NCBI GenBank assembly: GCA_021789495.1
Contig: JAJYJM010000002.1
Coordinates: 1 to 64,000 of the forward strand
Direction of reading: 5' to 3'
Source: Nitrospirota bacterium
Lineage (GTDB): Bacteria; Nitrospirota; JACRHJ01
Length of the DNA: 64,000 nucleotides
Position 1 is the stretch's first letter; the number at the start of each line of letters is the position of its first letter. Shown here in pieces: positions 43,614-52,283 of this stretch. The notes under the pieces were generated by a model. The model ran no database searches. It worked only from the letters and a program-made list of their open reading frames with translations, and was not told where the DNA came from. Both the position numbers and the translations under genes were made by a program.

Positions 43614-44486
43614 ATGCTCGGTAAAATTACCCTCGGAGCTTTCTTTACACTGCTTATCTGGGGCAACCTTGTCGCCGGCATGAAGGCGGGGCTCGGTTGC
43701 CCGGACTGGCCGCTATGCCACGGGAGTCTTCTGCCGCCCTTTAATCTGGACACCTACATGGAATACGGCCACAGGGTAATAGCGTCAATCGCGACAGTCC
43801 TGCTTATTTGGCTCTCCTCAAGGCGGCTTAAGAGTTACCGCGGGGCCGCGAAGGCAATCCCTCTGGCTGCGATAGGGCTTATAGCGCTGGAGATACTCCT
43901 TGGCGGGTTCGTGGTGCTATTCGGCCTGCCGGTTCAGCTTACCACCATTCACTTCATGGTCGGGCTTTGCATGTTTACGATGGTCTTTTACATGGCCGTT
44001 TTCGACGGGCGCAGGCTTGAGCCGGCATTTTCGGCCTCCGGCGCGGCGGGATTTCTCCTGGGCCTTGGGGCGCTCGTATTTTGCCAGGCGTCCCTGGGCG
44101 CGTATGTCAGGCATTCCGGTTCCGGGCTTGCATGTCCGGACTTCCCGCTATGCGAAGGAAGGGTGCTTCCGTCGCTTTCCGACCCGAAGATCCTCGCACA
44201 GTATTCGCACAGGCTCTCGGCCTATCTTATCCTTGCCACCGCCCTGGTTTTTTATATATACGCCCTTGTCGGCATAGGCGGCGAGAGGTTCAGGAAACGG
44301 GCGCTTTTGATACTCGGCCTTATAGCGGTTCAGATAATCGCGGGAGCGGTGGTGGTGTTTTCCAGGCTTTATTTTGCGGCGACGGCAGTTCACCTGGCGA
44401 TAGCGCTCCTGCTTATCATGGTCATAGGCCGCCTGTGGGCGGACGAAGCCGTTACAAGCTCTGGGGCGAGGGAATCCCTGCCCTAA
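43614..44486 (+). CDS. ctaA: Heme A synthase CtaA
   Basis: Oxidises heme O to heme A for the oxidase. The 290 residues contain eight hydrophobic spans in two similar halves, each beginning with LAC/LGCPDWPLCHG (about 28-36) and GLACPDFPLCEGRVLP (about 172-187), and conserved histidines in EYGHRVIAS and QYSHRLSAY. AGGAGG precedes the ATG. Directly upstream of ctaB. Confidence 0.92.
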   Translation: MLGKITLGAFFTLLIWGNLVAGMKAGLGCPDWPLCHGSLLPPFNLDTYMEYGHRVIASIATVLLIWLSSRRLKSYRGAAKAIPLAAIGLIALEILLGGFVVLFGLPVQLTTIHFMVGLCMFTMVFYMAVFDGRRLEPAFSASGAAGFLLGLGALVFCQASLGAYVRHSGSGLACPDFPLCEGRVLPSLSDPKILAQYSHRLSAYLILATALVFYIYALVGIGGERFRKRALLILGLIAVQIIAGAVVVFSRLYFAATAVHLAIALLLIMVIGRLWADEAVTSSGARESLP

Positions 44487-44498
44487 GAGAACTCTCGC

Positions 44499-45401
44499 AT
44501 GACAATGAAATTTTCGAGACATATGTTCAGCATCATGAAGCCCGGCATTGCTTCGGCCTCCGCCTTGGCGTCCCTCGCCGGGATGTCTATCGCCGACAGG
44601 GGCCTGCCGTCAGCAAGACTGATTGTATTGACGCTTTCCTGCATTATTGCCGCAGCATGCGGCTCCGGGCTGTTAAATGTGCTGCTGGAGCGGGAAACGG
44701 ACGCGCTGATGCCCAGGGTTGCCTCCAGGGGCCGGGCGCTCGATGCCTTGGGCGTCCGGACAGCCTGGGTTCTGGCCGCCCTGCTTACGGCATCGTCTTT
44801 TATGGCTTCCTGGCTGTTTATCAACCCTGCCGCCTCGTTAATTATCGCGTCCGCCGTATTACTTTATGTTGTTTTTTATACCCTTTGCCTGAAAAAAAAC
44901 TCCCCTTTCGGAACCGTGCTGGGAGCGGTGCCCGGCGCCCTTCCCGTGCTTGCGGGCTATGCGGCGGTTGACCCGAAAATCGGCCCTGGAGGCTGGATAC
45001 TTTTCGCGGTGCTTCTTGTATGGCAGCAGCCGCACTTCCTCGCCCTCGCGCTTGAATACCGGGAGGAATACGCCTCCGCCGGTTTTCCGGTGATGCCTGT
45101 TCGCATGGGAGAGGAATATACCAGGGCATCGCTTCTTATGTACGCCTCCGCCATGTTGCCTCTTACGCTTTCGCTTGCATGGCTCGGCTTTTGCACGGCA
45201 ATGTTCGGTATTGCGGCCTTTGCCGCCGGGACGTTGTTCCTTGCCTTCACATGGTCTTCCGTTATAAAAAACAGGGGGTTCGGGAGGGTTTTCACGGTCT
45301 CGATCATATATCTCGCCGCCCTGCTTCTTGCCATTGTGCTCGACCAGAAATTCGGCCTTGAAAACCGTAATTTGACAGGGCCGCTTTTTTTGCTAAACTG
45401 A
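44499..45401 (+). CDS. ctaB: Protoheme IX farnesyltransferase CtaB/CyoE
   Basis: UbiA-family prenyltransferase making heme O from protoheme. The 300 residues have about nine membrane spans, the first Asp-rich site NVLLERETDALMPR (about 64-77, N-x3-E-x2-D variant), and the HFLALALEYREEYASAGFPVMP segment (about 177-198). Last gene of the oxidase/heme A operon. Confidence 0.93.
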   Translation: MTMKFSRHMFSIMKPGIASASALASLAGMSIADRGLPSARLIVLTLSCIIAAACGSGLLNVLLERETDALMPRVASRGRALDALGVRTAWVLAALLTASSFMASWLFINPAASLIIASAVLLYVVFYTLCLKKNSPFGTVLGAVPGALPVLAGYAAVDPKIGPGGWILFAVLLVWQQPHFLALALEYREEYASAGFPVMPVRMGEEYTRASLLMYASAMLPLTLSLAWLGFCTAMFGIAAFAAGTLFLAFTWSSVIKNRGFGRVFTVSIIYLAALLLAIVLDQKFGLENRNLTGPLFLLN

Positions 45402-45600
45402 TTATAATAATAAGATGTCCGTTGTTCTTTGCGGCTGTCGATTTCTTTGTAGCACAAGCTTTGAGAGACCTTACCCAGATAGCCACCTGATTTCCTGCAG
45501 AAATCCGCTTCAAAACCTTCCGGCAACCGCAACCAAACCTTACGGGAATAACCGCGCTCTATCGCTTTGTCATGGTTGGCGATGCGGCGGGAAACGGCTT
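45402..45600 (-). pseudogene. Possible gene remnant opposite the gap after ctaB
   Basis: The reverse strand reads open with protein-like composition, including HDKAIERGYSRKVWLRLPEG and GYLGKVSQSLCYKEIDSRKE, from just after a TAA at about 45600 down to the ctaB end, without a convincing start or stop of its own; the frame then runs antisense into ctaB. No family recognised. It may be a truncated horizontally gained gene or a chance ORF. Confidence 0.3.
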
Positions 45601-46770
45601 ATGATGGATGGCGGCATGGATATAGCCTTCTTCGGGCCTGGCCCGCTCTCAGTCTGCCGGAATGGCGCCTCGGCCTATTACCGCGGAATAATCTGTGCGC
45701 TGCACGAGCGCGGGCACAGTATTACGTTTTACGAGCCGGGCACGACGGCAGGCCAAGGACACCTGGCTCGAAACCGGATTGGCAGCCGGTCGAACGGCCA
45801 GGAATGGGCCTCCGTGCTCGTATATCCGCCGAATGAGGAGGGCGCGCGCCGCGCGATTAAGATGGCGCAGGAGGCGGATATACTGATAAAAATCTCCTGC
45901 GGCGGAGACCGGCCAATCGGTCCGACCGACAGCCCGCATATGGAAGGTATGCGAGCGCCGAAGCGGCTCCAGCCGCTTGACCGGCTGGACACCTGGCTCG
46001 AAGAGGCCGTATTGACCGCAAGAAAGGACGGAGCAAGGGCCGTATTCTGGGACGTGGACGCCCCGGCGACGCTTGAACGCCTGCGTCAAAACGGCAAAGA
46101 CCCCTTCATGCGTCTTGTGCCGGGATACGATTATATATTCACATACGGAGGCGGGACGCCCGTAATCAAGGGATACAGGGAATTGGGCGCAAAATCCTGC
46201 GTGCCCATATACAACGCGCTTGACCCTTTGGTACATTACCCTGCGCCCTGCGATAAAAGGTTCCATGCGGATATGTCTTTTTTGGGAAACCGCATACCGT
46301 CCAGGGAGGCGCGGATGGAGGAGTTTTATCTCCGCCCGGCGCGTATGTTGAAACATAAATCCTTTGTGCTGGGCGGAACCGGATGGGAAGGGAAGGCAAA
46401 ACCGCCGAACGTGCGTTACGTGGGGGACGTTCGTCCATGCGATCAAAACGCCTTTAACTGCTCAGCGAAAACGGCGCTGGACGTTTGTTGGGGGAGAGCG
46501 GCGCTCGCGGGCTGCATGCCGTCGGCGCGCATATTCGAGGCCGCGGGCGCGGGCGCGTGTATAATAACCGACCCCCTGGATGGAATAGAACTGTTCTTTG
46601 AGCCGGGCAGAGAGATACTTACGGCAAAAGACGGGGAAGAGGTGGCGGAGATACTTGCATCGCTGAGTCCGGACGACGCCAGGGAGATAGGCCAGGCCGC
46701 GCTCTCGAAGGTTCTGGCCCAGCATACCTATGCGCACCGCGCGGCGCAGTTCGAGATGGTCTTCGGCTGA
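45601..46770 (+). CDS. CgeB-like glycosyltransferase 1
   Basis: A 389-residue protein of the CgeB/YkvP type (GT-B fold). N-terminal MDIAFFGPGPLSVCRNGASAY (6-26) and C-terminal GCMPSARIFEAAGAGACIITDP.DGIELFFEPGREIL are the family's donor-binding region. ATG at 45601 was chosen; ATG at 45616 starts the conserved part. Residues ~55-150 include Arg/Gly-rich stretches with degenerate GCCGGT-type palindromes (45785, 45972). Acceptor unknown. Paralogue lies 22 bp downstream. Confidence 0.75.
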   Translation: MMDGGMDIAFFGPGPLSVCRNGASAYYRGIICALHERGHSITFYEPGTTAGQGHLARNRIGSRSNGQEWASVLVYPPNEEGARRAIKMAQEADILIKISCGGDRPIGPTDSPHMEGMRAPKRLQPLDRLDTWLEEAVLTARKDGARAVFWDVDAPATLERLRQNGKDPFMRLVPGYDYIFTYGGGTPVIKGYRELGAKSCVPIYNALDPLVHYPAPCDKRFHADMSFLGNRIPSREARMEEFYLRPARMLKHKSFVLGGTGWEGKAKPPNVRYVGDVRPCDQNAFNCSAKTALDVCWGRAALAGCMPSARIFEAAGAGACIITDPLDGIELFFEPGREILTAKDGEEVAEILASLSPDDAREIGQAALSKVLAQHTYAHRAAQFEMVFG

Positions 46771-46792
46771 AGGTTGGCAAGGGGGTAGTGAA

Positions 46793-47884
46793 ATGCGTAT
46801 CGTCATCCTTGGACATTCCATAACGTCTTCCTGGGGCAACGGCCATGCCGTCGCCTATAGATGCCTGGCGCGTGAGCTTTCGGGACTGGGGCACGAAGTC
46901 CTGTTTCTCGAGCGAGACCTGCCGCAGCATGCAAAAAACCGGGACATGCCCAGGCCGCCTTACTGCCGCACATGTCTTTACGGCGACGTAGCTGAACTAA
47001 GAAAAAAATTCATCGAAGACATAATGACCGCCGACTGCGTCATCGTCGGCTCGTATGTGCCGGAAGGCGCAAAGGTGGGCGAACTAGTAACATCCGGCGC
47101 CAGGGGCGTGACCGTCTTTTACGACCTGGACGCCCCGCTCACGCTCGCAGGCCTCAAGGAGGGACGGTGCGGCTATCTTACACGAAAGCTCGTAAGAAAC
47201 TACTCCATTTATCTCTCCTCCACCTCGGGGCCGATACTTGAGAAAATCGAGCGGGAGTTCGGCTCTCCCATGGCCAGGCCGCTTTACTGTCCCGCCGACC
47301 CGGAGACCTGCTACCCTGAGGTTGTAACCGACCGCCGCATCTGGGACATGGGGTATATGGGGACTTACAGCCCGGACCGGCAGCAATCGCTCGAAGAGAT
47401 GATGCTCAAGGCCGCGAAGAAACTTAAAACCAAGACATTCGTTGTGGCGGGCCCGCAGTATCCGGAAGATATAACGTGGCCGCTTAACATTCAGAGACTG
47501 GAATACCTGCCGCAGGCCATGCACAGGAGGTTTTACAATTCTCAAAAATTTACGCTGAACATCACCCGCGCCGACATGAAAAGGGCCGGATACTCCCCGC
47601 CGGGGCGTCTGTTCGAGGCGGCGGCATGCGGCACGCCGATTATAAGCGACCTGTGGGAGGGCCTAAGCGAGATATTCGAGCCGGGAAGGGAAATACTTAT
47701 CTCGCGCTCCGCCGAGGAGACGATGGACTACCTGCTTTATACGCCGGAGCGGGAAAGGGTAAAACTCGGCATAAGGGCGAGGGAGCGGGTTCTCGGTTCC
47801 CATACCGCCGCGCACAGGGCAACAGAGCTTGAAGATTACATCCGCGAGGCCTCAGGCGCTGCGAGGCTTAGGAAGGCGGGGTAA
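46793..47884 (+). CDS. CgeB-like glycosyltransferase 2
   Basis: A 363-residue paralogue of the preceding gene: MRIVILGHSITSSWGNGHAVAYRCLARELSGLGHEVLFLERD at the N-terminus, YDLDAPLTLAGLKEG mid-protein, and the C-terminal GYSPPGRLFEAAACGTPIISD.WEGLSEIFEPGREIL. GGGGG before ATG 46793. The pair probably decorates a surface or cofactor-like glycan; nearby LPS heptose genes are too distant to prove a link. Confidence 0.82.
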   Translation: MRIVILGHSITSSWGNGHAVAYRCLARELSGLGHEVLFLERDLPQHAKNRDMPRPPYCRTCLYGDVAELRKKFIEDIMTADCVIVGSYVPEGAKVGELVTSGARGVTVFYDLDAPLTLAGLKEGRCGYLTRKLVRNYSIYLSSTSGPILEKIEREFGSPMARPLYCPADPETCYPEVVTDRRIWDMGYMGTYSPDRQQSLEEMMLKAAKKLKTKTFVVAGPQYPEDITWPLNIQRLEYLPQAMHRRFYNSQKFTLNITRADMKRAGYSPPGRLFEAAACGTPIISDLWEGLSEIFEPGREILISRSAEETMDYLLYTPERERVKLGIRARERVLGSHTAAHRATELEDYIREASGAARLRKAG

Positions 47885-47895
47885 TATTTAATATT

Positions 47896-48005
47896 AGGGG
47901 GCGGGAGTATTCTTGAAGAAAAATTATCTTGAACGTAAAAAAGAACGATAGCCGTTAAAGCGCAATTGTGAATAATAATTTTTCGGAAAGAATGCCCCCG
48001 CCCCC
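47896..48005. repeat. 110-bp foldback (MITE-like) element
   Basis: AGGGGGCGGGAGTATTCTT at the left end pairs with AAGAATGCCCCCGCCCCC at the right end (two mismatches), and an inner pair GAAAAATTAT (47918-47927) / ATAATTTTTC (47975-47984) continues the stem. The AT-rich core has no ORF. It could be a miniature transposable element or a very large terminator. Confidence 0.6.
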
Positions 48006-48022
48006 GGCACACGGCATATCCG

Positions 48023-48170
48023 CTAAAGAGTCGGCAACTGCGACTCGGCCTTTTCCTTGAGATCTGCGAGCATCCCGACGGTTATATTCCGGAGCTTTGC
48101 CTCCGGCAGGAACATCAGAAAGGTTTTGGGTCAGACGAATTTTCCCCTGCTCGCGACAAACGCCGCTATA
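48023..48170 (-). pseudogene. Remnant of a small gene with in-frame TGA, after kimA
   Basis: Read leftwards, the frame gives IAAFVASRGKFV, a TGA at 48133-48131, then PKTFLMFLPEAKLRNITVGM and on to ...QLPTL with TAG at 48023. Both sides of the TGA look like one continuous protein, so this is best read as a short gene broken by a nonsense change. No start codon or family recognised. Confidence 0.35.
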
Positions 48171-50138
48171 TCACACCCTGACCGGCATCAGCATGATTGG
48201 TATGCCCTGGTTGTAGAAATAGCGCTGGACGGCGAAGATGGTGTAATTGTGGAGCATCCCCGTGAAGACGCCGGGGTTCGGGAAAACAAGCTGGCCGCCG
48301 AAGAACGTGGAATTCGGGAAGCGATCTATAATCTTCGGGGAGAGCTTCGATATTTCTTCTACGACATCGGTCCCGAACGAGGAGAAGCCTTCGGCGTACA
48401 GGCCGTGGGTGCGGGCAAGCTTCATGTATTTTTCCAGGTCCTCGCCTACCCGCTTCTTCAGGGCGTCCAGTTCCTGGGTGCCCTTGAACGTGCCCGCGTC
48501 TACCACGCCTATCTCAATAAAAGCGAAGTTCTTGTATACTCCCCCGAACTGGCGGATTACGTTCAGAAAAGTGTGCAGGCCAAGGCCGTTGTAGCCGCTC
48601 ACGAGCAGGATTGCCGTCTTCCCCGTCGGATCGAGTCCGGGCGCAGTTCCAGCCGCCCCGGCAGGGGCCTCGTCCAGGCCGTATCCAGCCGCCTCGACCA
48701 GGGAGTCCAGCCTCTTGAGGAGTTTGGCGGTATTTTGATAATGCTTTCTTATGAGGAACGCAAGTCCGATCAATACGCACGTTATGACTATCGTTATCCA
48801 GCCGCCCTCGGCGAATTTCAGCACTACGACAGTGACGAGTATGAATGAGGTCAGGGAAAACCCGAGCCCATTTATAAACAGCTTCTTACGCCAGTGCTCC
48901 GCCCTGCCCCGTTCAAGCCACCAGTGCCGCACCATGCCGAGCTGTGAGAGCGAGAACGTTATGAAGACGTTAATGGAGTAGAGCACTACGAGGAAATCAA
49001 CCGAGCCACTGGCAATCGCCATCATCAAAAAGGCGGCGATTCCCATTATCAGGATGCCCTTTTGTGTTACGAGCCTGTCGGAAAAAGTCGCGAATTTTGT
49101 CGGGAACCACCTGTCGAGAGCCATGTTCGCCAGCACCCTGGGGCCGTCCAGGAAGCCCGTCTGGGCCGCGACAAGGAGCAGGATTGCCTCGGAGATCAGT
49201 GTTACAATCATCAGAACGTACCCACCGGTTCCCCAGCCCTTTGTAATGGATTCGTATAGCACGGCGTTCAACGTCTTGCCGGGCACGTGTTTTACATTAT
49301 AGAGGAGATAGGCGACCATAAGGCCCAGGACCATGAACGAAAGCGAGAAGGCCATGTACCTCATGGTGTGCTTGCCAGTTTTTACCTTCGGCTCCCGGAG
49401 TATGGGCAGGCCGTTTGATACGGCCTCGATGCCGGTATATGTGCCTGCGCCCATGCTGTATGCCCTGAGGATGAGGAATATCATTCCGAATGTCCCCAGG
49501 GCTGTCTGCGTATTGTGTATGTCGGACTTTGTCGCGGCAAACATTGCAGGGAAATCGCCTGCGTTATGCGCGAACGCATAGACTATGAAAAAGACGTGAG
49601 TGACGATGAATACCATGAACAGCGGCACAAGCGGCAGGACGGATTCCTTGACGCCGCGCATATTCATTACGGTCATGAAGAGAAGCGCCGCGAAGGCGAA
49701 GTATAGCTTGTACTGAAGCCAGGCCGCCGGAAGGAAGCTGAAGATATAATCCGCGCCGGAGGCTATGGAAAGCGTAATGGTAAGGACGTAGTCTATCAGG
49801 AGAGCGGAACCGGACAGCATTCCCGCCGTGGGGGACAGGAGTTTTGTCGCCACGAGGTATCCGCCGCCGCCCGTAGGGAAAAGTTCTATTATCTGGGAGT
49901 AGCTGGTGCTGATTATGAATACGGTAATGACGGAGGCGACGGCCACGAATACGGTAAGGTGGACATTGCTCTGGAGGGCGCGAAATGCCTCCTCCGGACC
50001 GTAGGAGGATGACGAAAGCCCGTCTGCACCCAAACCCACCCAGGCGAAGAAGGCTATAAGGGAGACATTGTGGAAGATGCGCGGGTCGTAAATGTCTCTC
50101 GCGCCGCCGATGACGACTTTCTTGAGCCAGCCGAACAT
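48171..50138 (-). CDS. kimA: KimA-like APC-family potassium transporter
   Basis: A 655-residue APC-superfamily permease with about 12 membrane spans (residues 20-455) and a cytoplasmic C-terminal domain (about 500-655). GLGADGLSSSSYGPEEAF near 38-55 and FPTGGGGYLVATKLLSP near 86-102 match the KimA/YdaO group of high-affinity K+/H+ importers. The c-di-AMP riboswitch in its leader fits, since that riboswitch and KimA both serve potassium control. Amino-acid transport remains a formal alternative. GGAGGT precedes the ATG. Confidence 0.87.
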   Translation of the reverse strand: MFGWLKKVVIGGARDIYDPRIFHNVSLIAFFAWVGLGADGLSSSSYGPEEAFRALQSNVHLTVFVAVASVITVFIISTSYSQIIELFPTGGGGYLVATKLLSPTAGMLSGSALLIDYVLTITLSIASGADYIFSFLPAAWLQYKLYFAFAALLFMTVMNMRGVKESVLPLVPLFMVFIVTHVFFIVYAFAHNAGDFPAMFAATKSDIHNTQTALGTFGMIFLILRAYSMGAGTYTGIEAVSNGLPILREPKVKTGKHTMRYMAFSLSFMVLGLMVAYLLYNVKHVPGKTLNAVLYESITKGWGTGGYVLMIVTLISEAILLLVAAQTGFLDGPRVLANMALDRWFPTKFATFSDRLVTQKGILIMGIAAFLMMAIASGSVDFLVVLYSINVFITFSLSQLGMVRHWWLERGRAEHWRKKLFINGLGFSLTSFILVTVVVLKFAEGGWITIVITCVLIGLAFLIRKHYQNTAKLLKRLDSLVEAAGYGLDEAPAGAAGTAPGLDPTGKTAILLVSGYNGLGLHTFLNVIRQFGGVYKNFAFIEIGVVDAGTFKGTQELDALKKRVGEDLEKYMKLARTHGLYAEGFSSFGTDVVEEISKLSPKIIDRFPNSTFFGGQLVFPNPGVFTGMLHNYTIFAVQRYFYNQGIPIMLMPVRV

Positions 50139-50156
50139 GGGACTATTTATACCTCC

Positions 50157-50188
50157 AAAAAAAAAGCCGCCGGGCGAACCGGAGGCTC
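50157..50188 (-). terminator. Riboswitch-controlled intrinsic terminator
   Basis: Read leftwards: GCCTCCGGTTCGCCCGGCGGC hairpin at 50186-50166 followed by nine T, between the aptamer and the kimA ribosome-binding site. It is the likely expression platform. Confidence 0.85.
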
Positions 50189-50220
50189 TTCAAGGACGCG
50201 GACGTGCGCGCCCCATTCTG

Positions 50221-50385
50221 CCCTGGTTGCTCTCCAAATGCCTGCGAGGTTAGCTGCCGGGCTCAGGCTTGGCAGTGCCTTATCCCCTGAGGCGCCCGAT
50301 AAATCAGGCGTCGCAAGAAGAATTCGCCCCGTGAATCCCTGGTTCCCCCGCACCCATTGGCAGGCTTAAGTCACCGAAGGCAAAG
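50221..50385 (-). ncRNA. c-di-AMP riboswitch (ydaO/yuaA type)
   Basis: Read leftwards it has the class hallmarks in order: GGGGGAACC, GGGGCGAATTC, then GAGCCCGGCAGCTAACCTCG with CAGGC and GGAGAG. c-di-AMP binding normally favours the terminator, so high c-di-AMP would switch kimA off. It sits 83 bases before the ATG with an intrinsic terminator between. Ends are approximate. Confidence 0.93.
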
Positions 50386-50396
50386 TATGACTCGCC

Positions 50397-50410
50397 GCCG
50401 GTCTACCGGC
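50397..50410. repeat. Palindrome GCCGGTNNACCGGC, exact intergenic copy
   Basis: Exact copy, centre CT, between the kimA promoter and the riboswitch aptamer, the one exact copy in the window outside a protein gene. Confidence 0.85.
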
Positions 50411-50450
50411 CCCGCCCGGGTTTAGGCCGCAATCTTGTTTAGCGGAAAGT

Positions 50451-50479
50451 AAAATAATCCCGTTTTATTTTGTTGTCAA
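50451..50479 (-). promoter_or_regulatory. Sigma70 promoter of kimA
   Basis: Read leftwards: TTGACA (50479-50474), 17-bp spacer, TATTTT (50456-50451). Predicted start near 50444 gives a ~305-base leader containing the palindrome, aptamer and terminator. Confidence 0.7.
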
Positions 50480-50486
50480 GAAAATT

Positions 50487-50849
50487 TTAAAACGTCATAA
50501 CCTCCCTATCCATAGCGAGGTCTACAAGCGTCTGGGCGCCGGCCATCTCGGCATTTGGGAGCAGGTCCTCCGGCTTGACGCCGAACTGCGCCGCGCAGGG
50601 CGTGCAGACATAAAACTTCTGCCCTGCCTCTACCAGGGAAGCCATGAGGTCCTTAATCGGCGGGAACGCCTTCTGCTCCTTGATAGTCTCCGCAAAGCCC
50701 TTCTTGACCAGGAGCGCCCCCTCGTTTATGGTAAATACTATCACGTCGATGCCGTTCGCGACGGCGGTGTTCGCGATTGAGAGCGCGGCTCCGGCGCGCT
50801 CAGGCGCGTCGAAAGAGTGCGTGGCGACCAAAAGCAGTTTCTTGTCCAT
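50487..50849 (-). CDS. DsrE/DsrF-like protein
   Basis: A 120-residue small sulfur-relay-fold protein: MDKKLLLVATHSFDAPERAGAALSIANTAVANGIDVIVFTINEGALLVKKG (1-51) and the second-half cysteine pair CTPCAAQFG (about 83-91), resembling DsrE-like proteins that accept persulfide sulfur. No other sulfur-oxidation genes are near. GGAGGTG precedes the ATG. Divergent from trmFO. Confidence 0.85.
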   Translation of the reverse strand: MDKKLLLVATHSFDAPERAGAALSIANTAVANGIDVIVFTINEGALLVKKGFAETIKEQKAFPPIKDLMASLVEAGQKFYVCTPCAAQFGVKPEDLLPNAEMAGAQTLVDLAMDREVMTF

Positions 50850-50966
50850 TTTTACACCTCCCGTTGTTCTGGTATCTATAATTTTAGCTTTTTATACATT
50901 ATTATTGGAGATTCTGTCAATAGAAATGGTTGACTATCGCCGATATTAAAAATAGAATGAGAGGAT

Positions 50967-52283
50967 ATGCCTGAGAAATTTCTGACTGTAATCGGCGGAG
51001 GGCTTGCAGGGTCGGAGGCGGCCTGGGCGGCGGCAAGGCGCGGGATAAGGGTGCGGCTCTTCGAGATGCGGCCCAATAAAATGACTCCGGCGCACAAGAC
51101 TGGGCTCCTGGCCGAGTTGGTATGCTCGAACTCTCTGCGCTCCTCCGACCTGCATAACGCCGTAGGTCTCCTAAAGGAGGAGATGCGGCGGATGGGATCG
51201 CTCGTGATGGAGGCGGCGGACAAGACCGCAGTCCCCGCCGGGAGCGCCCTGGCCGTTGACAGGGAGGCCTTCGCCGCATATATCACCGGCGCGATTGAGG
51301 CTCACCCGAATATAGAAGTAATCCGCGAAGAGATAATCGCGGTTCCGGAGCCTGTGGCGGTAATCGCTACCGGGCCGCTCACATCGGACAAAATGGCAGG
51401 CGCAATCGGCGCCATGACCGGGGCGGAGCACCTGCATTTCTACGACGCCATCGCGCCCATAATCGACGCGGACTCCGTGGACATGAGCATTGCCTTCCGC
51501 GCCTCGCGCTACGGAAAGGGCGGAGACGATTACGTCAACTGCCCGATGACGAAGGAAGAATACGACGCTTTCTACGACGCCCTGACGGGCGCGGAAAAGG
51601 CCCCGGTGCGCCAGTTCGAGAGCATGCGGTGCTTCGAGGGATGCATGCCCATAGAGACAATGGCGGAGCGCGGACGCGAGACGCTCACGCACGGCCCCAT
51701 GAAGCCCGTGGGGATAACAGACCCAAAAACAGGCGCGAGACCTTACGCCGTGGTTCAGCTGAGGCGGGAAGACGCCGAGGGGACGGCGTATAATATAGTC
51801 GGGTTCCAGACGAGGCTCAAATGGCCGGAGCAGGGGCGGGTCTTCCGCATGATTCCGGGGCTTGGGGACGTGAAATTTTTAAGGTACGGGAGTCTGCACC
51901 GGAACACTTTCATAAACGGGCCGATGTTCCTTGAGCCGACTCTTGAGATTAAGGGTCGCCTCGGCCTTTTCATGGCAGGCCAGGCGTCGGGCGTGGAAGG
52001 CTATGTCGAGTCGTCTGCAACGGGGATACTGGTAGGGATTAATGCAGCGCGTATTATCAAGGGCTTGCCGCCGCTTGCGCCGCCGGATACGACTGCGCAC
52101 GGCGCGCTCGTTACCCACCTAACGAAGACCGATCCGGCCCGCTTCCAGCCGACGAACGTGATATTCTCCCTGTTCCCGCCGCTTGGCAGAAAGGTGCGGA
52201 AAAAGGATGAGCGGCGCGAGTTTCTGGCCGCGAGGGCGCTTGAGGACATTGAGTCCTGGAAATCGAGGCTGGAGAATGGCTGA
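50967..52283 (+). CDS. trmFO: Methylenetetrahydrofolate-tRNA-(uracil-5)-methyltransferase TrmFO
   Basis: Folate- and FAD-dependent enzyme making m5U54 in tRNA. The 438 residues have the FAD motif [13 protein letters not shown] (8-20), [13 protein letters not shown] (about 33-45), [10 protein letters not shown] (about 50-59), the active-site [15 protein letters not shown] (about 215-229) and [16 protein letters not shown]. It heads a rightward operon with xerC (8-bp overlap), hslV and hslU, an order also known from other bacteria. Confidence 0.96.
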   Translation: MPEKFLTVIGGGLAGSEAAWAAARRGIRVRLFEMRPNKMTPAHKTGLLAELVCSNSLRSSDLHNAVGLLKEEMRRMGSLVMEAADKTAVPAGSALAVDREAFAAYITGAIEAHPNIEVIREEIIAVPEPVAVIATGPLTSDKMAGAIGAMTGAEHLHFYDAIAPIIDADSVDMSIAFRASRYGKGGDDYVNCPMTKEEYDAFYDALTGAEKAPVRQFESMRCFEGCMPIETMAERGRETLTHGPMKPVGITDPKTGARPYAVVQLRREDAEGTAYNIVGFQTRLKWPEQGRVFRMIPGLGDVKFLRYGSLHRNTFINGPMFLEPTLEIKGRLGLFMAGQASGVEGYVESSATGILVGINAARIIKGLPPLAPPDTTAHGALVTHLTKTDPARFQPTNVIFSLFPPLGRKVRKKDERREFLAARALEDIESWKSRLENG

